Part shown: positions 1 to 8,970 of the stretch, piece after piece
Layout of the letters: each line of letters begins with the position of its first letter
How positions within the stretch are numbered: position 1 is the first letter of the stretch
Source: Glaciecola flavus
GTDB lineage: Bacteria; Pseudomonadota; Gammaproteobacteria; Enterobacterales; Alteromonadaceae
DNA: 64,000 nt
Assembly: GCF_042646125.1 (NCBI RefSeq)
Contig: NZ_JBHRSW010000047.1
Coordinates: 62,001-126,000 of the forward strand
Direction: 5' to 3'
Notes under the pieces: model-generated
Database searches by the model: none
Told to the model about the DNA's origin: nothing
Seen by the model: only the letters and a program-made list of their open reading frames with translations
Program-made: the position numbers and the translations under genes

Positions 1-154
1 TACTGGCAATGTGGTTACTCACAGTAGCCCCCTATTGATTTGTGTCCTAAATACAACAAAGGCCAACATGCAAGTTAATAAACCTAACATGATACCTGTT
101 TACTTTCTAGACACTTTTTATTGCACATCAACATGTAGTGGGAACATGGCGACA
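1..154. other. Upstream stretch without recognised gene
   Basis: I see no convincing gene in the first 154 bases. An open frame of 85 codons runs across 11-268, but it has no ribosome binding site, resembles nothing known to me, and crosses the regulatory palindromes and sigma-54 promoter described separately. Confidence 0.5.
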
Positions 155-197
155 AAAAGTGTCCGCATAGGACACTTTTATGTCCGCGGACACTTTT
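155..197. promoter_or_regulatory. Probable activator (UAS) palindromes for sigma-54 regulator, module 1
   Basis: A perfect inverted repeat has arms AAAAGTGTCC (155-164) and GGACACTTTT (170-179) with a 5-nt spacer. It is followed at once by the 12-bp palindrome TGTCCGCGGACA (181-192) and another CACTTTT. The sites end about 50 bp upstream of a sigma-54 promoter at 246-261, a suitable place for an NtrC-type activator. The regulator encoded at 4975-6333 is the obvious candidate to bind here. A related AAGTGT half-site occurs upstream of the paralogous module at 23458-23503. The palindromes are seen directly; the binding protein is inferred. Confidence 0.7.
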
Positions 198-245
198 CGT
201 GTAGGCATGAAATGAGATTAATTAATAATATCAATGGCTTATGTG

Positions 246-261
246 TGGCATGGTTTTGGCT
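246..261 (+). promoter_or_regulatory. Sigma-54 (RpoN) promoter, module 1
   Basis: TGGCATG-N4-TGGCT matches the -24/-12 consensus TGGCAYR-N4-TTGCW at all but one fixed position, with correct spacing. Transcription would start near 272-273, about 77 nt upstream of the ATG at 350. A near-identical element (TGGCACG-N4-TGGCT) precedes the second module, supporting both calls. Confidence 0.75.
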
Positions 262-349
262 TTGTTAGAGTAGTGACTTATCGTAGTGATTTACCGCTCT
301 CACATAGCAGTATGTAGACATTGAGAATATTTTGCCAAGGCTGATTGAC

Positions 350-1609
350 ATGATTAAAGATACCAGTGCACAAGATGTGGAAATACCCAGCCAAGGTATA
401 TCCAAGCGAAAACTAGGCATCGGCTTTGCCGTTCTGCTTGTCGTCGCGTTTGCGGCGAATGCAATTATTACGCAACCGAAGGCAAATATGTCGGTGGATC
501 GTTTGACTGTGCAAATAGCCGCGTTGGAACGCGGTGAACTTATCCGTGATGTGAGTGCTAACGGTCGAATAGTGGCTGCAAATGCGCCGCAAGTTTATGC
601 CCCTGAACAGGGTTTTGTAAATTTGTTAGTTAAAGCAGGCGATCAAGTGCAAAAAGGGCAATCCGTGGCTGTGGTGGACAGTCCAGAACTTGAAAACCAG
701 CTAAAGCAACAACGTTCCGAGTTAAATCGACTACAAGGTGAACTAGCACGTCAAGAGCTAGATGCCAGACGACAAACCTTGCAATTGACCAAACAAATGG
801 ACTTAGCCTCAGTCGACTTAGATGCAGCAGAACGAGAGAACCGCCGTGCACAGGCGAGCATTGTGGACAACTTAATTAGTCAGATAGATTTAGAAAAAGC
901 GGTCGACGACCTTGCGCGTGCAAAACTCAATTTCAAGCACGCTAAACAAGAAGTAGAGTTGGCCAAAGATACCTTGGCTTTCGAATTAGAGAGTGCGAGA
1001 AGTACGGTTTCTACCCAAGCACTAGTGGTAGAAGAGTTAGAGCGAAAAATTAATGAGCTAACGATACTGGCTTCGGTTGATGGCGTGGTTGGGAATTTGC
1101 TGGTACAGCCTCGTGCACTTGTGACCAAAAATGCTGCATTAATGACTTTGGTTGATTTAAGTGCCTATGAGGCTGAACTTGATGTTGCTGAAAGCTACGC
1201 GAACGAGTTGAGTGTAGGGTTGCCTGTCGAGATCAGAATAGGCAACGAACGCATCATAGGGCGCTTAGCGTCCATCTCTCCTGAAGTGACGAATAGAGAA
1301 GTGACTACTCGCGTGCGTTTTGAGCAGGAGGATGTGCCCAATATTCGGCAAAACCAACAAATCACGGGTCGCGTGTTACTTGAAAACAAAGGTAATGTGC
1401 TCAAAGTGCGAAGAGGAAGCTTTATGCAAACGGGTGGACACGTTGCCTACAAAATTGAAGACAATATCGCCAGTCGCGTCGAAATAAGCTTGGGTGCTTC
1501 GAGCATGAGAGAGGTTGAAGTCCTCAGTGGCCTCAACGAAAACGACCAAATCATCATATCCAATTACGAACAATTTGAAGAAGCAGATACTGTTTTGCTC
1601 AGAGACTAA
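350..1609 (+). CDS. HlyD/MacA-type periplasmic adaptor of ABC exporter, module 1
   Basis: This 419-residue protein is a membrane fusion protein that would link an inner-membrane ABC transporter to an outer-membrane channel of TolC type. A single N-terminal membrane helix (about residues 25-42) is followed by a lipoyl half-motif, a long Gln/Glu/Leu-rich coiled-coil hairpin (roughly 95-225), the second lipoyl half, and beta-barrel and membrane-proximal domains. I chose ATG 350 because AAGG at 337-340 sits 9 nt upstream; an in-frame TTG at 332 is less likely. It is the first gene of the sigma-54-driven operon and is followed 35 nt later by the ATPase. No TolC homologue is present in the window. 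The substrate cannot be read from sequence; peptides, antibiotics or lipids are possible. Confidence 0.85.
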   Translation: MIKDTSAQDVEIPSQGISKRKLGIGFAVLLVVAFAANAIITQPKANMSVDRLTVQIAALERGELIRDVSANGRIVAANAPQVYAPEQGFVNLLVKAGDQVQKGQSVAVVDSPELENQLKQQRSELNRLQGELARQELDARRQTLQLTKQMDLASVDLDAAERENRRAQASIVDNLISQIDLEKAVDDLARAKLNFKHAKQEVELAKDTLAFELESARSTVSTQALVVEELERKINELTILASVDGVVGNLLVQPRALVTKNAALMTLVDLSAYEAELDVAESYANELSVGLPVEIRIGNERIIGRLASISPEVTNREVTTRVRFEQEDVPNIRQNQQITGRVLLENKGNVLKVRRGSFMQTGGHVAYKIEDNIASRVEISLGASSMREVEVLSGLNENDQIIISNYEQFEEADTVLLRD

Positions 1610-1644
1610 TTAAGCCATTTACGAATCAATAAGGACAAGAAGCT

Positions 1645-2391
1645 ATGTTGACGATGAATAACATAAGTAAAGTTTACCAAACAGAAAAAGTACAAACTCA
1701 TGCGTTAAGAGATTTTAACTTGGAGGTCAATGAAGGCGAGTTTATTGCAGTTACCGGTCCATCGGGTTCTGGAAAAACTACATTCTTGAACATTGCCGGT
1801 ATGCTAGAGCCCTTTAGTAGTGGTGAATTTATTCTAGACGGTGTCAATGTTGGCAAGCTCAACGACAATCAACGAGCGGATTTAAGAAATCAAAAAATTG
1901 GTTTTATTTTTCAGGGTTTTAATCTTATTCCAGATCTAAATTTATTCGAAAACGTCGAAGTGCCTTTGCGATATCGCGGAGTGAAGGCATCTGAGCGCAA
2001 GCGACGGATCGAAGCGTGTTTAGAAAAAGTGGGCCTAGCCAGCCGAGCCAAACATTTACCCCAACAGCTCTCTGGCGGGCAGCAACAGCGGGTGGCGATT
2101 GCAAGAGCGCTCGCCGGTGAACCCAGCTTTTTGTTAGCGGACGAACCCACCGGTAACCTTGATAGCTTAATGGCGCGCCAAGTCATGGAATTACTTGAAG
2201 AAATAAATCGCAATGGTTCTACAATCATCATGGTCACGCACGACCCTGAGCTGGCTCGTCGCGCCCCTCGAAATATTCAAGTCGTCGACGGTCAAATTGC
2301 CGACTTCACACTTTATCAACACAAAGCCCCTCAGCGCTTTGAACAAGAAAGCCCGACAACCACGGCCGACGCATCAGGCATGGAGGTGTAA
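1645..2391 (+). CDS. MacB/LolD-type ABC transporter ATPase, module 1
   Basis: A complete 248-residue nucleotide-binding subunit. Walker A is GPSGSGKTT (38-46), the ABC signature is LSGGQQQR (142-149), and Walker B with the family-typical tail is LLADEPTGNLD (163-173); the Q-loop is IFQGFNL and the H-loop is MVTHD. This pattern is characteristic of the LolD/MacB/BceA family, which powers FtsX-type permeases. The start ATG has AAGGA upstream. A short hydrophilic C-terminal tail of about 25 residues is family-atypical but small. It ends 2 nt before the first permease gene, consistent with co-translation. Confidence 0.93.
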   Translation: MLTMNNISKVYQTEKVQTHALRDFNLEVNEGEFIAVTGPSGSGKTTFLNIAGMLEPFSSGEFILDGVNVGKLNDNQRADLRNQKIGFIFQGFNLIPDLNLFENVEVPLRYRGVKASERKRRIEACLEKVGLASRAKHLPQQLSGGQQQRVAIARALAGEPSFLLADEPTGNLDSLMARQVMELLEEINRNGSTIIMVTHDPELARRAPRNIQVVDGQIADFTLYQHKAPQRFEQESPTTTADASGMEV

Positions 2392-2393
2392 AC

Positions 2394-3707
2394 ATGTTTC
2401 TTCACTACCTTGATTTAAGCTGGCGTAGCTTCAAGCGCACACCCATGGTGACTATCTTGATGGTATTGGCGATTGCCACTGGAATCGGGATCACCATGAC
2501 GAGTTTATCTGTTTATCACATGATGGCGATGGATCCGATGCCGCACAAAAGTAGCAAGTTGTTTCACCCACAGTTAAACACCAGCGATGAAGGCCCACAG
2601 TGGTGGACAGAAGACAACTTGCCTCATCAAATGACCTACAAAGACGCGATGAATCTCTACCGCGCTGAAATACCTAGGATTAAGACACCTTCCATGAGAA
2701 CGGGTTTTTCTGTGAATTTAAATTCACCCGAGGTTAAGCCATTTATTGAAAGCGTGAGAATGACGGGACGCGTATTTTTCAACATGTTTGAATTTTCATT
2801 TATTCACGGTTCTAGTTGGAGTGCAGATCAAGAAGACAGGGCTGCTTATGTGACCGTTATAAGTCGCTCAATGAGTGAGCGCCTATATGGCACGAGCGAC
2901 TCAGTTGGTAGGGACGTATATTTTGATGACCATGTATTTAAGATTGTGGGCGTCTACGAAGATTTTGACTATCACGTAAAATTTTATGATTTGACCAATG
3001 GTGCGTTTAATCGAGCAGAAAATGCCGTGATCCCTATCACCTTAATCCCTGTGCTTAAAGCCCAGACTTGGGGAAACTCAAATGGTTGGAAGTATGAGGA
3101 GATTAACTCATTTGAAGACGAGCTGAATTCAGAATTGGTGTGGTTACAATTTTGGGCGCAATTAGATACGCCCGAAGAAGAGGCTGAATATCGTGCGTTT
3201 TTAACTGACTACTTAAGGGAGCAGGGCACCCTCGGGCGCTTTGAGCGGGAGGAAGTCAAATTTGCTCTCAGAAATCTAACTGAATGGATGGAATACAATA
3301 AGGTGGTCACCGAGGACAACCGTATTTTAGTCAGTGCCAGCTTTATGTTTTTGGTGGTCTGTTTGGCCAATATTTTGGGTTTGCTATTAGGCAAATTTTT
3401 GCGTCGTGTGCCTGAAGTAGGAGTGCGTAGGGCTCTAGGCGCAAGCAAGCGACAGGTTTTTTTCCAGCACTTGGTTGAGGTGGGTTTATTAGGCTTCATC
3501 GGTGGTGTGATTGGAATAGGTATTGCGCAGCTGGGTTTGTGGGGGGTGAGGGCGACTTATAGTTATTACAGTGCTCTAGCCACGATGGATGTTTCGATGT
3601 TGTTGGCGGCACCGTCTATTGCTATTGGGGCTTGCCTTATTGCAGGTATGTACCCTGCTTGGCTAGTGTGCCGAACGAATCCCGCCATTTGCTTAAAAAC
3701 ACAATAG
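2394..3707 (+). CDS. MacB/FtsX-type ABC permease, first half-size subunit
   Basis: This 437-residue permease has the MacB_PCD-FtsX layout: one N-terminal membrane helix (about 16-40), a large periplasmic domain (about 45-315), then three C-terminal helices of the FtsX domain (from about 325) with the GVRRALGAS-like coupling motif that contacts the ATPase. GGAGGTG lies just upstream of the ATG. Together with the next gene it would form a heterodimeric permease. In the paralogous module at 18959-21397 the equivalent is a single protein with both halves. MacB-type permeases transmit force to the periplasmic adaptor rather than forming a classical channel. Confidence 0.87.
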   Translation: MFLHYLDLSWRSFKRTPMVTILMVLAIATGIGITMTSLSVYHMMAMDPMPHKSSKLFHPQLNTSDEGPQWWTEDNLPHQMTYKDAMNLYRAEIPRIKTPSMRTGFSVNLNSPEVKPFIESVRMTGRVFFNMFEFSFIHGSSWSADQEDRAAYVTVISRSMSERLYGTSDSVGRDVYFDDHVFKIVGVYEDFDYHVKFYDLTNGAFNRAENAVIPITLIPVLKAQTWGNSNGWKYEEINSFEDELNSELVWLQFWAQLDTPEEEAEYRAFLTDYLREQGTLGRFEREEVKFALRNLTEWMEYNKVVTEDNRILVSASFMFLVVCLANILGLLLGKFLRRVPEVGVRRALGASKRQVFFQHLVEVGLLGFIGGVIGIGIAQLGLWGVRATYSYYSALATMDVSMLLAAPSIAIGACLIAGMYPAWLVCRTNPAICLKTQ

Positions 3708-3719
3708 GAGAGCCTTCAT

Positions 3720-4952
3720 ATGTACAGCGCTATATCGGAAATAAAGCCTATTTTAAGTGCACTTAGACGCGCTAAGGTAGGGGCAATACTATTAATGATC
3801 CAAATTACCATTACCACCGCTATTATCAGCAACGCCGCTTTTATCATTTATGATCGCGCCACGTATCTCAATCAAGAAACTGGGTACGCTGAAGAGGAGG
3901 TTTTCTCTTTTGCCATTACTACCTTTGGTAAGGACATTGATTTGTCTACCTTGTTTGAAGAGACAGAGGACATGATTCGCGCTATTCCGGGTGTGGTCGA
4001 TGCCGCCATTATGGCTGCTGTGCCTTTGTCTGGAAGTGGTTCTGCAGGCGGTTTCAATACCTTGCCGCAGGAAGCTCAGCAAGATTCGACGGAAAATCGC
4101 AATGTCAGAGCGGCTTATACAACGGGGGACGAGCACGTTTTCAATACCTTGGGTATCGATGTGTCGGAAGGACGAGTTTTTCGCCCAGAAGACGTTATCG
4201 TAACAAATGACCCACAAAACTTGGCGTCGGTTGCTGTCGTCAGTCGCACGTTTGCGGAAGAATTATTCCCCGATGAAAGTGCGATTGGCAAAGTGTTTTA
4301 TTCTGGTAATACGGGTGTTGAAATTATCGGCATTGTTGACAAAATGAAAGGTCCTTGGTTACGAGATACACGTCCAGACAACCTTGTTATTTTTCCTCGT
4401 GTGGAAGCTCGTGCGTATCAAAAAGTAGCAGTCAGAACCGCAGTTGGCGATAGAGCGGCGGTAATGAAATCAATCGAAGATGCGATATTGGCACAATATG
4501 ACAAGCGCGTGGTGATCAATATGCTTGGTATGGATGAATCGAAAGCACAATACAATGCTTCTGATTTACTGATGTTAAGGATGTTACTTGTACTGATTGT
4601 GGTGTTGGTGCTCATTACCGCTTTAGGCATTTTTGGTATGACCGTATTCAATATCAATAAACGTACCCGTCAAATTGGTACTCGTCGCGCACTGGGTGCG
4701 CGTAAATCGGCAATTGTTAAGTACTTTTTAGTCGAAAACGGTATCATTTGCAGTCTCGGGTTGGTGTTTGGCGCGACGGGAGCCTATTACTTGGGGTGGG
4801 TGTTGTTTAGTGAATATTCATTGCCAGAGCTGAATAATCTGTATATCTTGGTGACTGCAGTTGCGGTCTTGCTAGTCAGTCTTCTGTCTGTCGTGTTACC
4901 TGCAAAACGCGCAGCCAATTTATCGCCAAGTATTGCGACAAGATCAATATAA
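3720..4952 (+). CDS. MacB/FtsX-type ABC permease, second half-size subunit
   Basis: A 410-residue permease with the same plan as its upstream neighbour: an N-terminal helix at about 21-45, a periplasmic MacB_PCD-like domain, and three helices near the C terminus after the coupling motif TRRALGARK. AGGAGA precedes the ATG and the gap to the preceding gene is 12 nt. It resembles the second half of double-FtsX permeases of about 800 residues, so the pair likely works as a heterodimer with the ATPase at 1645-2391. Confidence 0.86.
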   Translation: MYSAISEIKPILSALRRAKVGAILLMIQITITTAIISNAAFIIYDRATYLNQETGYAEEEVFSFAITTFGKDIDLSTLFEETEDMIRAIPGVVDAAIMAAVPLSGSGSAGGFNTLPQEAQQDSTENRNVRAAYTTGDEHVFNTLGIDVSEGRVFRPEDVIVTNDPQNLASVAVVSRTFAEELFPDESAIGKVFYSGNTGVEIIGIVDKMKGPWLRDTRPDNLVIFPRVEARAYQKVAVRTAVGDRAAVMKSIEDAILAQYDKRVVINMLGMDESKAQYNASDLLMLRMLLVLIVVLVLITALGIFGMTVFNINKRTRQIGTRRALGARKSAIVKYFLVENGIICSLGLVFGATGAYYLGWVLFSEYSLPELNNLYILVTAVAVLLVSLLSVVLPAKRAANLSPSIATRSI

Positions 4953-4974
4953 TTGTTGTAACAAAAAGTGCAGT

Positions 4975-6333
4975 ATGGACAAAATTTTAATCGTCGATGA
5001 TACCCCCGCAGTGCTTCAAGCCTTGTCTTTAGTCTTAGAGATCCATGGCTATGAAGTGATTACAACGCATTCGCCGGAACAAGCTGTGTCGTTAGTCAAT
5101 CAACTGCGGGTTGCACTGGTTATTCAAGATATGAATTTTACCAAAGACACCACTTCGGGCGAGGAAGGACGGAGTCTTTTTTATCAATTGCGCGACTTAA
5201 ATCGCCACCTCCCGATTATATTAATTACCGCTTGGACAGACCTCGCGCAAGCAGTGGAACTAGTGAAAGCAGGGGCGGTTGACTACATTGAAAAGCCTTG
5301 GAATGACCAAAAGCTTATCAATACCGTGTCAAACTTGATTGACCTAGGCAAAGCCAAGACGGAGTCAGAGCGCTACAAGCGCCATAGTGAGAATCTCAAG
5401 GATAGTAAAGAGGTGGCGAGCAGTGTCGGCTTAGTCTATGCGAGCAGCGCCATGCAGAGAATTGTAGACATGTCTATCCAACTTGCAAAATCCGACGTAT
5501 CTGTGTTGATCACCGGACCCAATGGCGCGGGTAAAGAGAAAATTGCCGAGTTGATCCATGCGCAATCTGCACTTGCCAATCAAGCCTTCATTAAACTCAA
5601 TTGTGCTGCCCTGCCTGCTGACTTGATTGAAGCAGAGTTATTTGGTGCCGAAGCTGGAGCATACACAGGGGCAAATAAGACGCGTATTGGACGCTTTGAA
5701 GCAGCCAATGGCGGTACACTTTTTTTGGATGAAATTGGCAATCTTTCATACGAAGGGCAGACCAAGTTACTCCGTGTGTTACAAACCGGCGAATTTGAGC
5801 GCCTTGGTTCGGTCAATACGCAAAAAACCCAAGTAAGAGTCATCAGTGCAACAAACGCAAACCTGATGGCTGATATTGCCGAGGGTAAGTTTAGAGAAGA
5901 CTTGTATTACAGGCTCAATGTGATTGAGTTACCGATCCCACCCTTGTCCGAGCGTCAGGATGACATCATTCCTTTGGTGATGCATTTTTTACCACAACGC
6001 ACACTCAGCTTCGACGCAGAAAAACGCTTAATATCCCATAGTTGGCCCGGCAATGTGCGTGAGTTAGAAAACGCTTGCAAACGGGTGAGCGTATTTAAGC
6101 CCGAGGGTATTATCGAAGCCAGTGATTTTGCACTAAACGATAAAACCAGTGTGACCGCTATGTCATCAGAAGCGTCCGTGAATATCACTAAAACTGCGGT
6201 TGAACCCAGTCGAGCCGACATTGAAAGTGCGATGCGCGAACACAGCGGGGTGATTGCAAGAGTCGCTAGGCAGTTTGGTATGAGTCGCCAAGCCTTGTAC
6301 AGACGCCTGAATAAATTGGGCATTGAATACTAA
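4975..6333 (+). CDS. NtrC-family sigma-54-dependent response regulator, module 1
   Basis: This 452-residue regulator has three domains. The receiver (1-125) has phosphoacceptor D52 in VIQDMNF and the acidic pair DD at 8-9. The AAA+ domain has Walker A-like GPNGAGKE, a sigma-54 contact loop GAYTGA in place of the usual GAFTGA, and Walker B LFLDEIGN. The C-terminal Fis-type helix-turn-helix ends in SRQALYRRLNKLG. I start it at ATG 4975, just after the permease stop, rather than at an ATG at 4933 inside the permease gene. Phosphorylated by the next-encoded kinase, it would activate the operon's own sigma-54 promoter (246-261) from palindromes at 155-197. That would make the operon positively autoregulated, which is inferred. 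Confidence 0.92.
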   Translation: MDKILIVDDTPAVLQALSLVLEIHGYEVITTHSPEQAVSLVNQLRVALVIQDMNFTKDTTSGEEGRSLFYQLRDLNRHLPIILITAWTDLAQAVELVKAGAVDYIEKPWNDQKLINTVSNLIDLGKAKTESERYKRHSENLKDSKEVASSVGLVYASSAMQRIVDMSIQLAKSDVSVLITGPNGAGKEKIAELIHAQSALANQAFIKLNCAALPADLIEAELFGAEAGAYTGANKTRIGRFEAANGGTLFLDEIGNLSYEGQTKLLRVLQTGEFERLGSVNTQKTQVRVISATNANLMADIAEGKFREDLYYRLNVIELPIPPLSERQDDIIPLVMHFLPQRTLSFDAEKRLISHSWPGNVRELENACKRVSVFKPEGIIEASDFALNDKTSVTAMSSEASVNITKTAVEPSRADIESAMREHSGVIARVARQFGMSRQALYRRLNKLGIEY

Positions 6334-7628
6334 TGCGATTGAGCATGCTGCATCGATTGTATCTTTGTGTGGTTTTGATTGCTCTGTGTGCGGCTATCCC
6401 GCTGTTTTGGTTCGCAAATCTGTCTCTTCACCATATTGCTTTAGTGGGTTTTGCCATTGTCTTGGGGAGTTTGATTGTAGCGCGTTACTTGTTGGCAGAT
6501 TTTAGAACAGGGATTGAAGCCTTAGAATTAGGTATGTTGAATATGAAGGATGGTGAGTTTTCTACAAGTCTTTCTTATCACAAAAATGATGAATTTGGTA
6601 AGCTTTGTGAGTTATACAACGAAACGGTAGAGCATCTTCGCACTGAAAAGCACTGGTTATACCAAAGAGAGTTGTTATTAGATAAAGTGACGCAAAGTTC
6701 GCCAGATGTGCTGTTTCTGACTGATAGCCAAGGCATTTTGGTATTCAGTAATATTGCGGCACGCGATTTTTTTGCTAGCAAAGTGAGTTTAGAAGGTAGT
6801 CGACTCGATGACTTAGTGGACGGTGCGCCTTTGGGTTTTGAGAGTATAGTGGACAAGGGTACGGAAGGATTATTTACACTGACCCCAAAACAACAAGAAA
6901 GCCAAACTTGGCATATTTCCAAAGGAAATTTTTCGCTAAATAACCACCCCCACACGCTTTTCATACTGAAACAAATGACGCGCGAGCTTAGCCGTCAGGA
7001 AGTGGCGGTGTGGAAGAAAGTGATACGAGTGATAAGCCATGAGCTGAACAATTCGTTGGGCCCTATTTCCTCCATGATCCACAGCGGTAAACTGCTCACA
7101 GAGCATGTAGACGATACTCGTTTAGAACGTGTGTTTTCGACAATAGATGAGCGCATTAAACATCTTAGCGAATTTGTACAGGGCTATGGAAAGTTCGCCA
7201 AACTACCCGAACCAAATATTAGAAAATTGGATTGGCAATCATTTGTTCAACAGCTTGCTGAGCAATGGTACTTCAGATTTGATACTGCCTTTAACACTGA
7301 TGTTCAAGCCGATCCAATACAATTGGAACAGCTGCTAATAAATTTGCTTAAAAATGCACATGAATCAGGTGGAGACGACAAAGAAGTAAGTATTCACTGT
7401 CATAAAAACAATAAACAAACAGTTATTGAAGTGTCTGATCGGGGAAAGGGGATGTCGGAAGAAGTACTGAGCAGTGCCTTGATACCTTTTTATTCAACCA
7501 AATCATCTGGAACAGGACTGGGACTCGCCTTGTGTCGCGAAATTATGGACGCGCATCATGGGCACATTGCGCTTCAAAATCGCGCAAACGGCGGTTTAAC
7601 CGTGCGTTTGGTGTTCCCCGATTTTTAA
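6333..7628 (+). CDS. Sensor histidine kinase with minimal periplasmic loop, module 1
   Basis: A 431-residue kinase of the NtrY/NtrB type. Two helices (about 9-27 and 34-53) are separated by only about 6 residues, so there is essentially no periplasmic sensor domain. They are followed by a HAMP-like linker, a PAS domain (about 116-215), the phosphoacceptor H236 in SHELNNSLGPI, the N-box around N341, and ATP-lid motifs DRGKG (369-373) and GTGLGLA (393-399). Its ATG shares one base with the TAA of the response regulator gene, implying translational coupling. The short loop recalls BceS/LiaS-like intramembrane sensors, which detect antimicrobial peptides or the state of a partner ABC transporter; that role is inferred here. 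Confidence 0.9.
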   Translation: MRLSMLHRLYLCVVLIALCAAIPLFWFANLSLHHIALVGFAIVLGSLIVARYLLADFRTGIEALELGMLNMKDGEFSTSLSYHKNDEFGKLCELYNETVEHLRTEKHWLYQRELLLDKVTQSSPDVLFLTDSQGILVFSNIAARDFFASKVSLEGSRLDDLVDGAPLGFESIVDKGTEGLFTLTPKQQESQTWHISKGNFSLNNHPHTLFILKQMTRELSRQEVAVWKKVIRVISHELNNSLGPISSMIHSGKLLTEHVDDTRLERVFSTIDERIKHLSEFVQGYGKFAKLPEPNIRKLDWQSFVQQLAEQWYFRFDTAFNTDVQADPIQLEQLLINLLKNAHESGGDDKEVSIHCHKNNKQTVIEVSDRGKGMSEEVLSSALIPFYSTKSSGTGLGLALCREIMDAHHGHIALQNRANGGLTVRLVFPDF

Positions 7629-7633
7629 TGGGA

Positions 7634-8812
7634 CTAGGCTTCGGTTTCTTCTGACTGCGCGCGAAATTCGACTGGGGTTTTACCAAAATGTTTTTTAAAT
7701 ACCGCGTACATGTATTGTACCGAAGGGTAACCGGCGGTTTCTGCAATGACATTTGCACCCATCGTTGAATTCTTTAGTAGGTTGACCGCTTTTTCCAATT
7801 TCAGCGTGTGTAGCTCGTGGTGAATGCTGTGCCCAACGGAAGACTTGAACCTGTTTTCTAAATTTGAACGGGATATGCCAACAAAATCAACCACTTGTTC
7901 AACCTTTATACCCCTGAATACATTTTGTTTAATAAAGTGCATGGCAAGCATCACGTTAGGATCTTTTAAACTTTGAAAATTTGAAGACTCGCGCTCTTCA
8001 ATCCCAATTGGCGGCATCATAATGCGCTTGGGAGGAAGGTGAGGGTTTTCTAGGCGTCGGTGGAGTAACTTGGCGGCTTCTATCCCCATATTAAAACTTC
8101 CCTGTTTTACCGAACTAAGACCCGTGCGACACAAATGGCGGGTAACTTCATCGTCGTCAATACCCACTATTGCGACCTGATGTGGTACGAGTTTTTCTAG
8201 TTGTTCACAGGCTTGGAATAAGTGACGTGCACGTGAATCTGAAACCGAAATAATTCCCACCGGATTGGCCAAACTAGACAACCAATCCGTCAATCGGTTC
8301 ATCGTGTACTGCCACGTGTCGGCGCGGGTCAAGTGACCCTGATACAAGGAGTATGCATAACCGTCCCGCTTGCACAATTGTATAAAGGCGTTTTCTCGCT
8401 CTTTTGCCCAACGGAAGTTCGGATCTTCGGGTAAACCATAAAAAGCAAAATTTTCTATACCTTTGCTCTTAAGATGCTCATAGGCTTGGTTTACTAGAGC
8501 TTGATTGTCTGTCGCTACATAGCAAACGTTTGGGTAGTCATCACTATTCTGATATGACCCACCCACACCGATGACTGGCACGTCTATATGGGTAAGTGCA
8601 GCCTCAATTTTCGGATCATCAAAGTCAGCAATAATACCGTTTCCACGCCATTGCGAAATAGAAGGAAGACGCGTCAAAAAGTCTTCTTCTAAATACAAAT
8701 CCCAGTTGACTTGTGTGGATTGTAAGTAGTGGCCGACACCTTCAATAATTTGGCGGTCATACACTTTATTTGCATTAAACAATAAGGTAATTGAATGACG
8801 ATCTTTAAACAT
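7634..8812 (-). CDS. xylR: XylR, AraC-family xylose operon activator
   Basis: At 392 residues it is as long as E. coli XylR and very similar throughout. It opens with RHSITLLFNANKVYDRQ, continues as a LacI/PBP-like xylose-binding domain (about 1-275), and ends in two AraC helix-turn-helix motifs (about 285-385, containing GISRSNLENRFK and YPSVQYMYAVFKKHFG). It would bind D-xylose and activate the divergent xylBA genes. It ends 5 nt from the convergent kinase gene of module 1. No xylose transporter is encoded in the window. Confidence 0.95.
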   Translation of the reverse strand: MFKDRHSITLLFNANKVYDRQIIEGVGHYLQSTQVNWDLYLEEDFLTRLPSISQWRGNGIIADFDDPKIEAALTHIDVPVIGVGGSYQNSDDYPNVCYVATDNQALVNQAYEHLKSKGIENFAFYGLPEDPNFRWAKERENAFIQLCKRDGYAYSLYQGHLTRADTWQYTMNRLTDWLSSLANPVGIISVSDSRARHLFQACEQLEKLVPHQVAIVGIDDDEVTRHLCRTGLSSVKQGSFNMGIEAAKLLHRRLENPHLPPKRIMMPPIGIEERESSNFQSLKDPNVMLAMHFIKQNVFRGIKVEQVVDFVGISRSNLENRFKSSVGHSIHHELHTLKLEKAVNLLKNSTMGANVIAETAGYPSVQYMYAVFKKHFGKTPVEFRAQSEETEA

Positions 8813-8970
8813 AAGTCTAACTTACTATATTTATTAATGTATACATAATGTAACAAAAAAAAATAACGATGACATCATCAAATTTTAAAAATATGTTACA
8901 AAAATTCATAATTGTTGTTTATTAACAATTAATCAAGGATTAAAAAAAGACTTTTATCAGAGCAAGATAC
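8813..8970. promoter_or_regulatory. xylR-xylB divergent regulatory region
   Basis: This 158-nt, strongly AT-rich spacer must hold the promoters of xylR and xylBA. It contains two direct copies of a TGTWACAAAAA motif (starting at 8849 and 8894, 45 bp apart) and an inverted repeat AATTGTT (8910-8916) / AACAATT (8924-8930) with a 7-nt spacer. These are candidate XylR half-sites, as AraC regulators usually bind direct repeats; I cannot assign them firmly. I see no clear CRP site. Confidence 0.5.

Noticed and set aside
11..268. 85-codon open frame at the start of the window
   Set aside because: It has no ribosome binding site or recognisable family and runs across the activator palindromes and the sigma-54 promoter.
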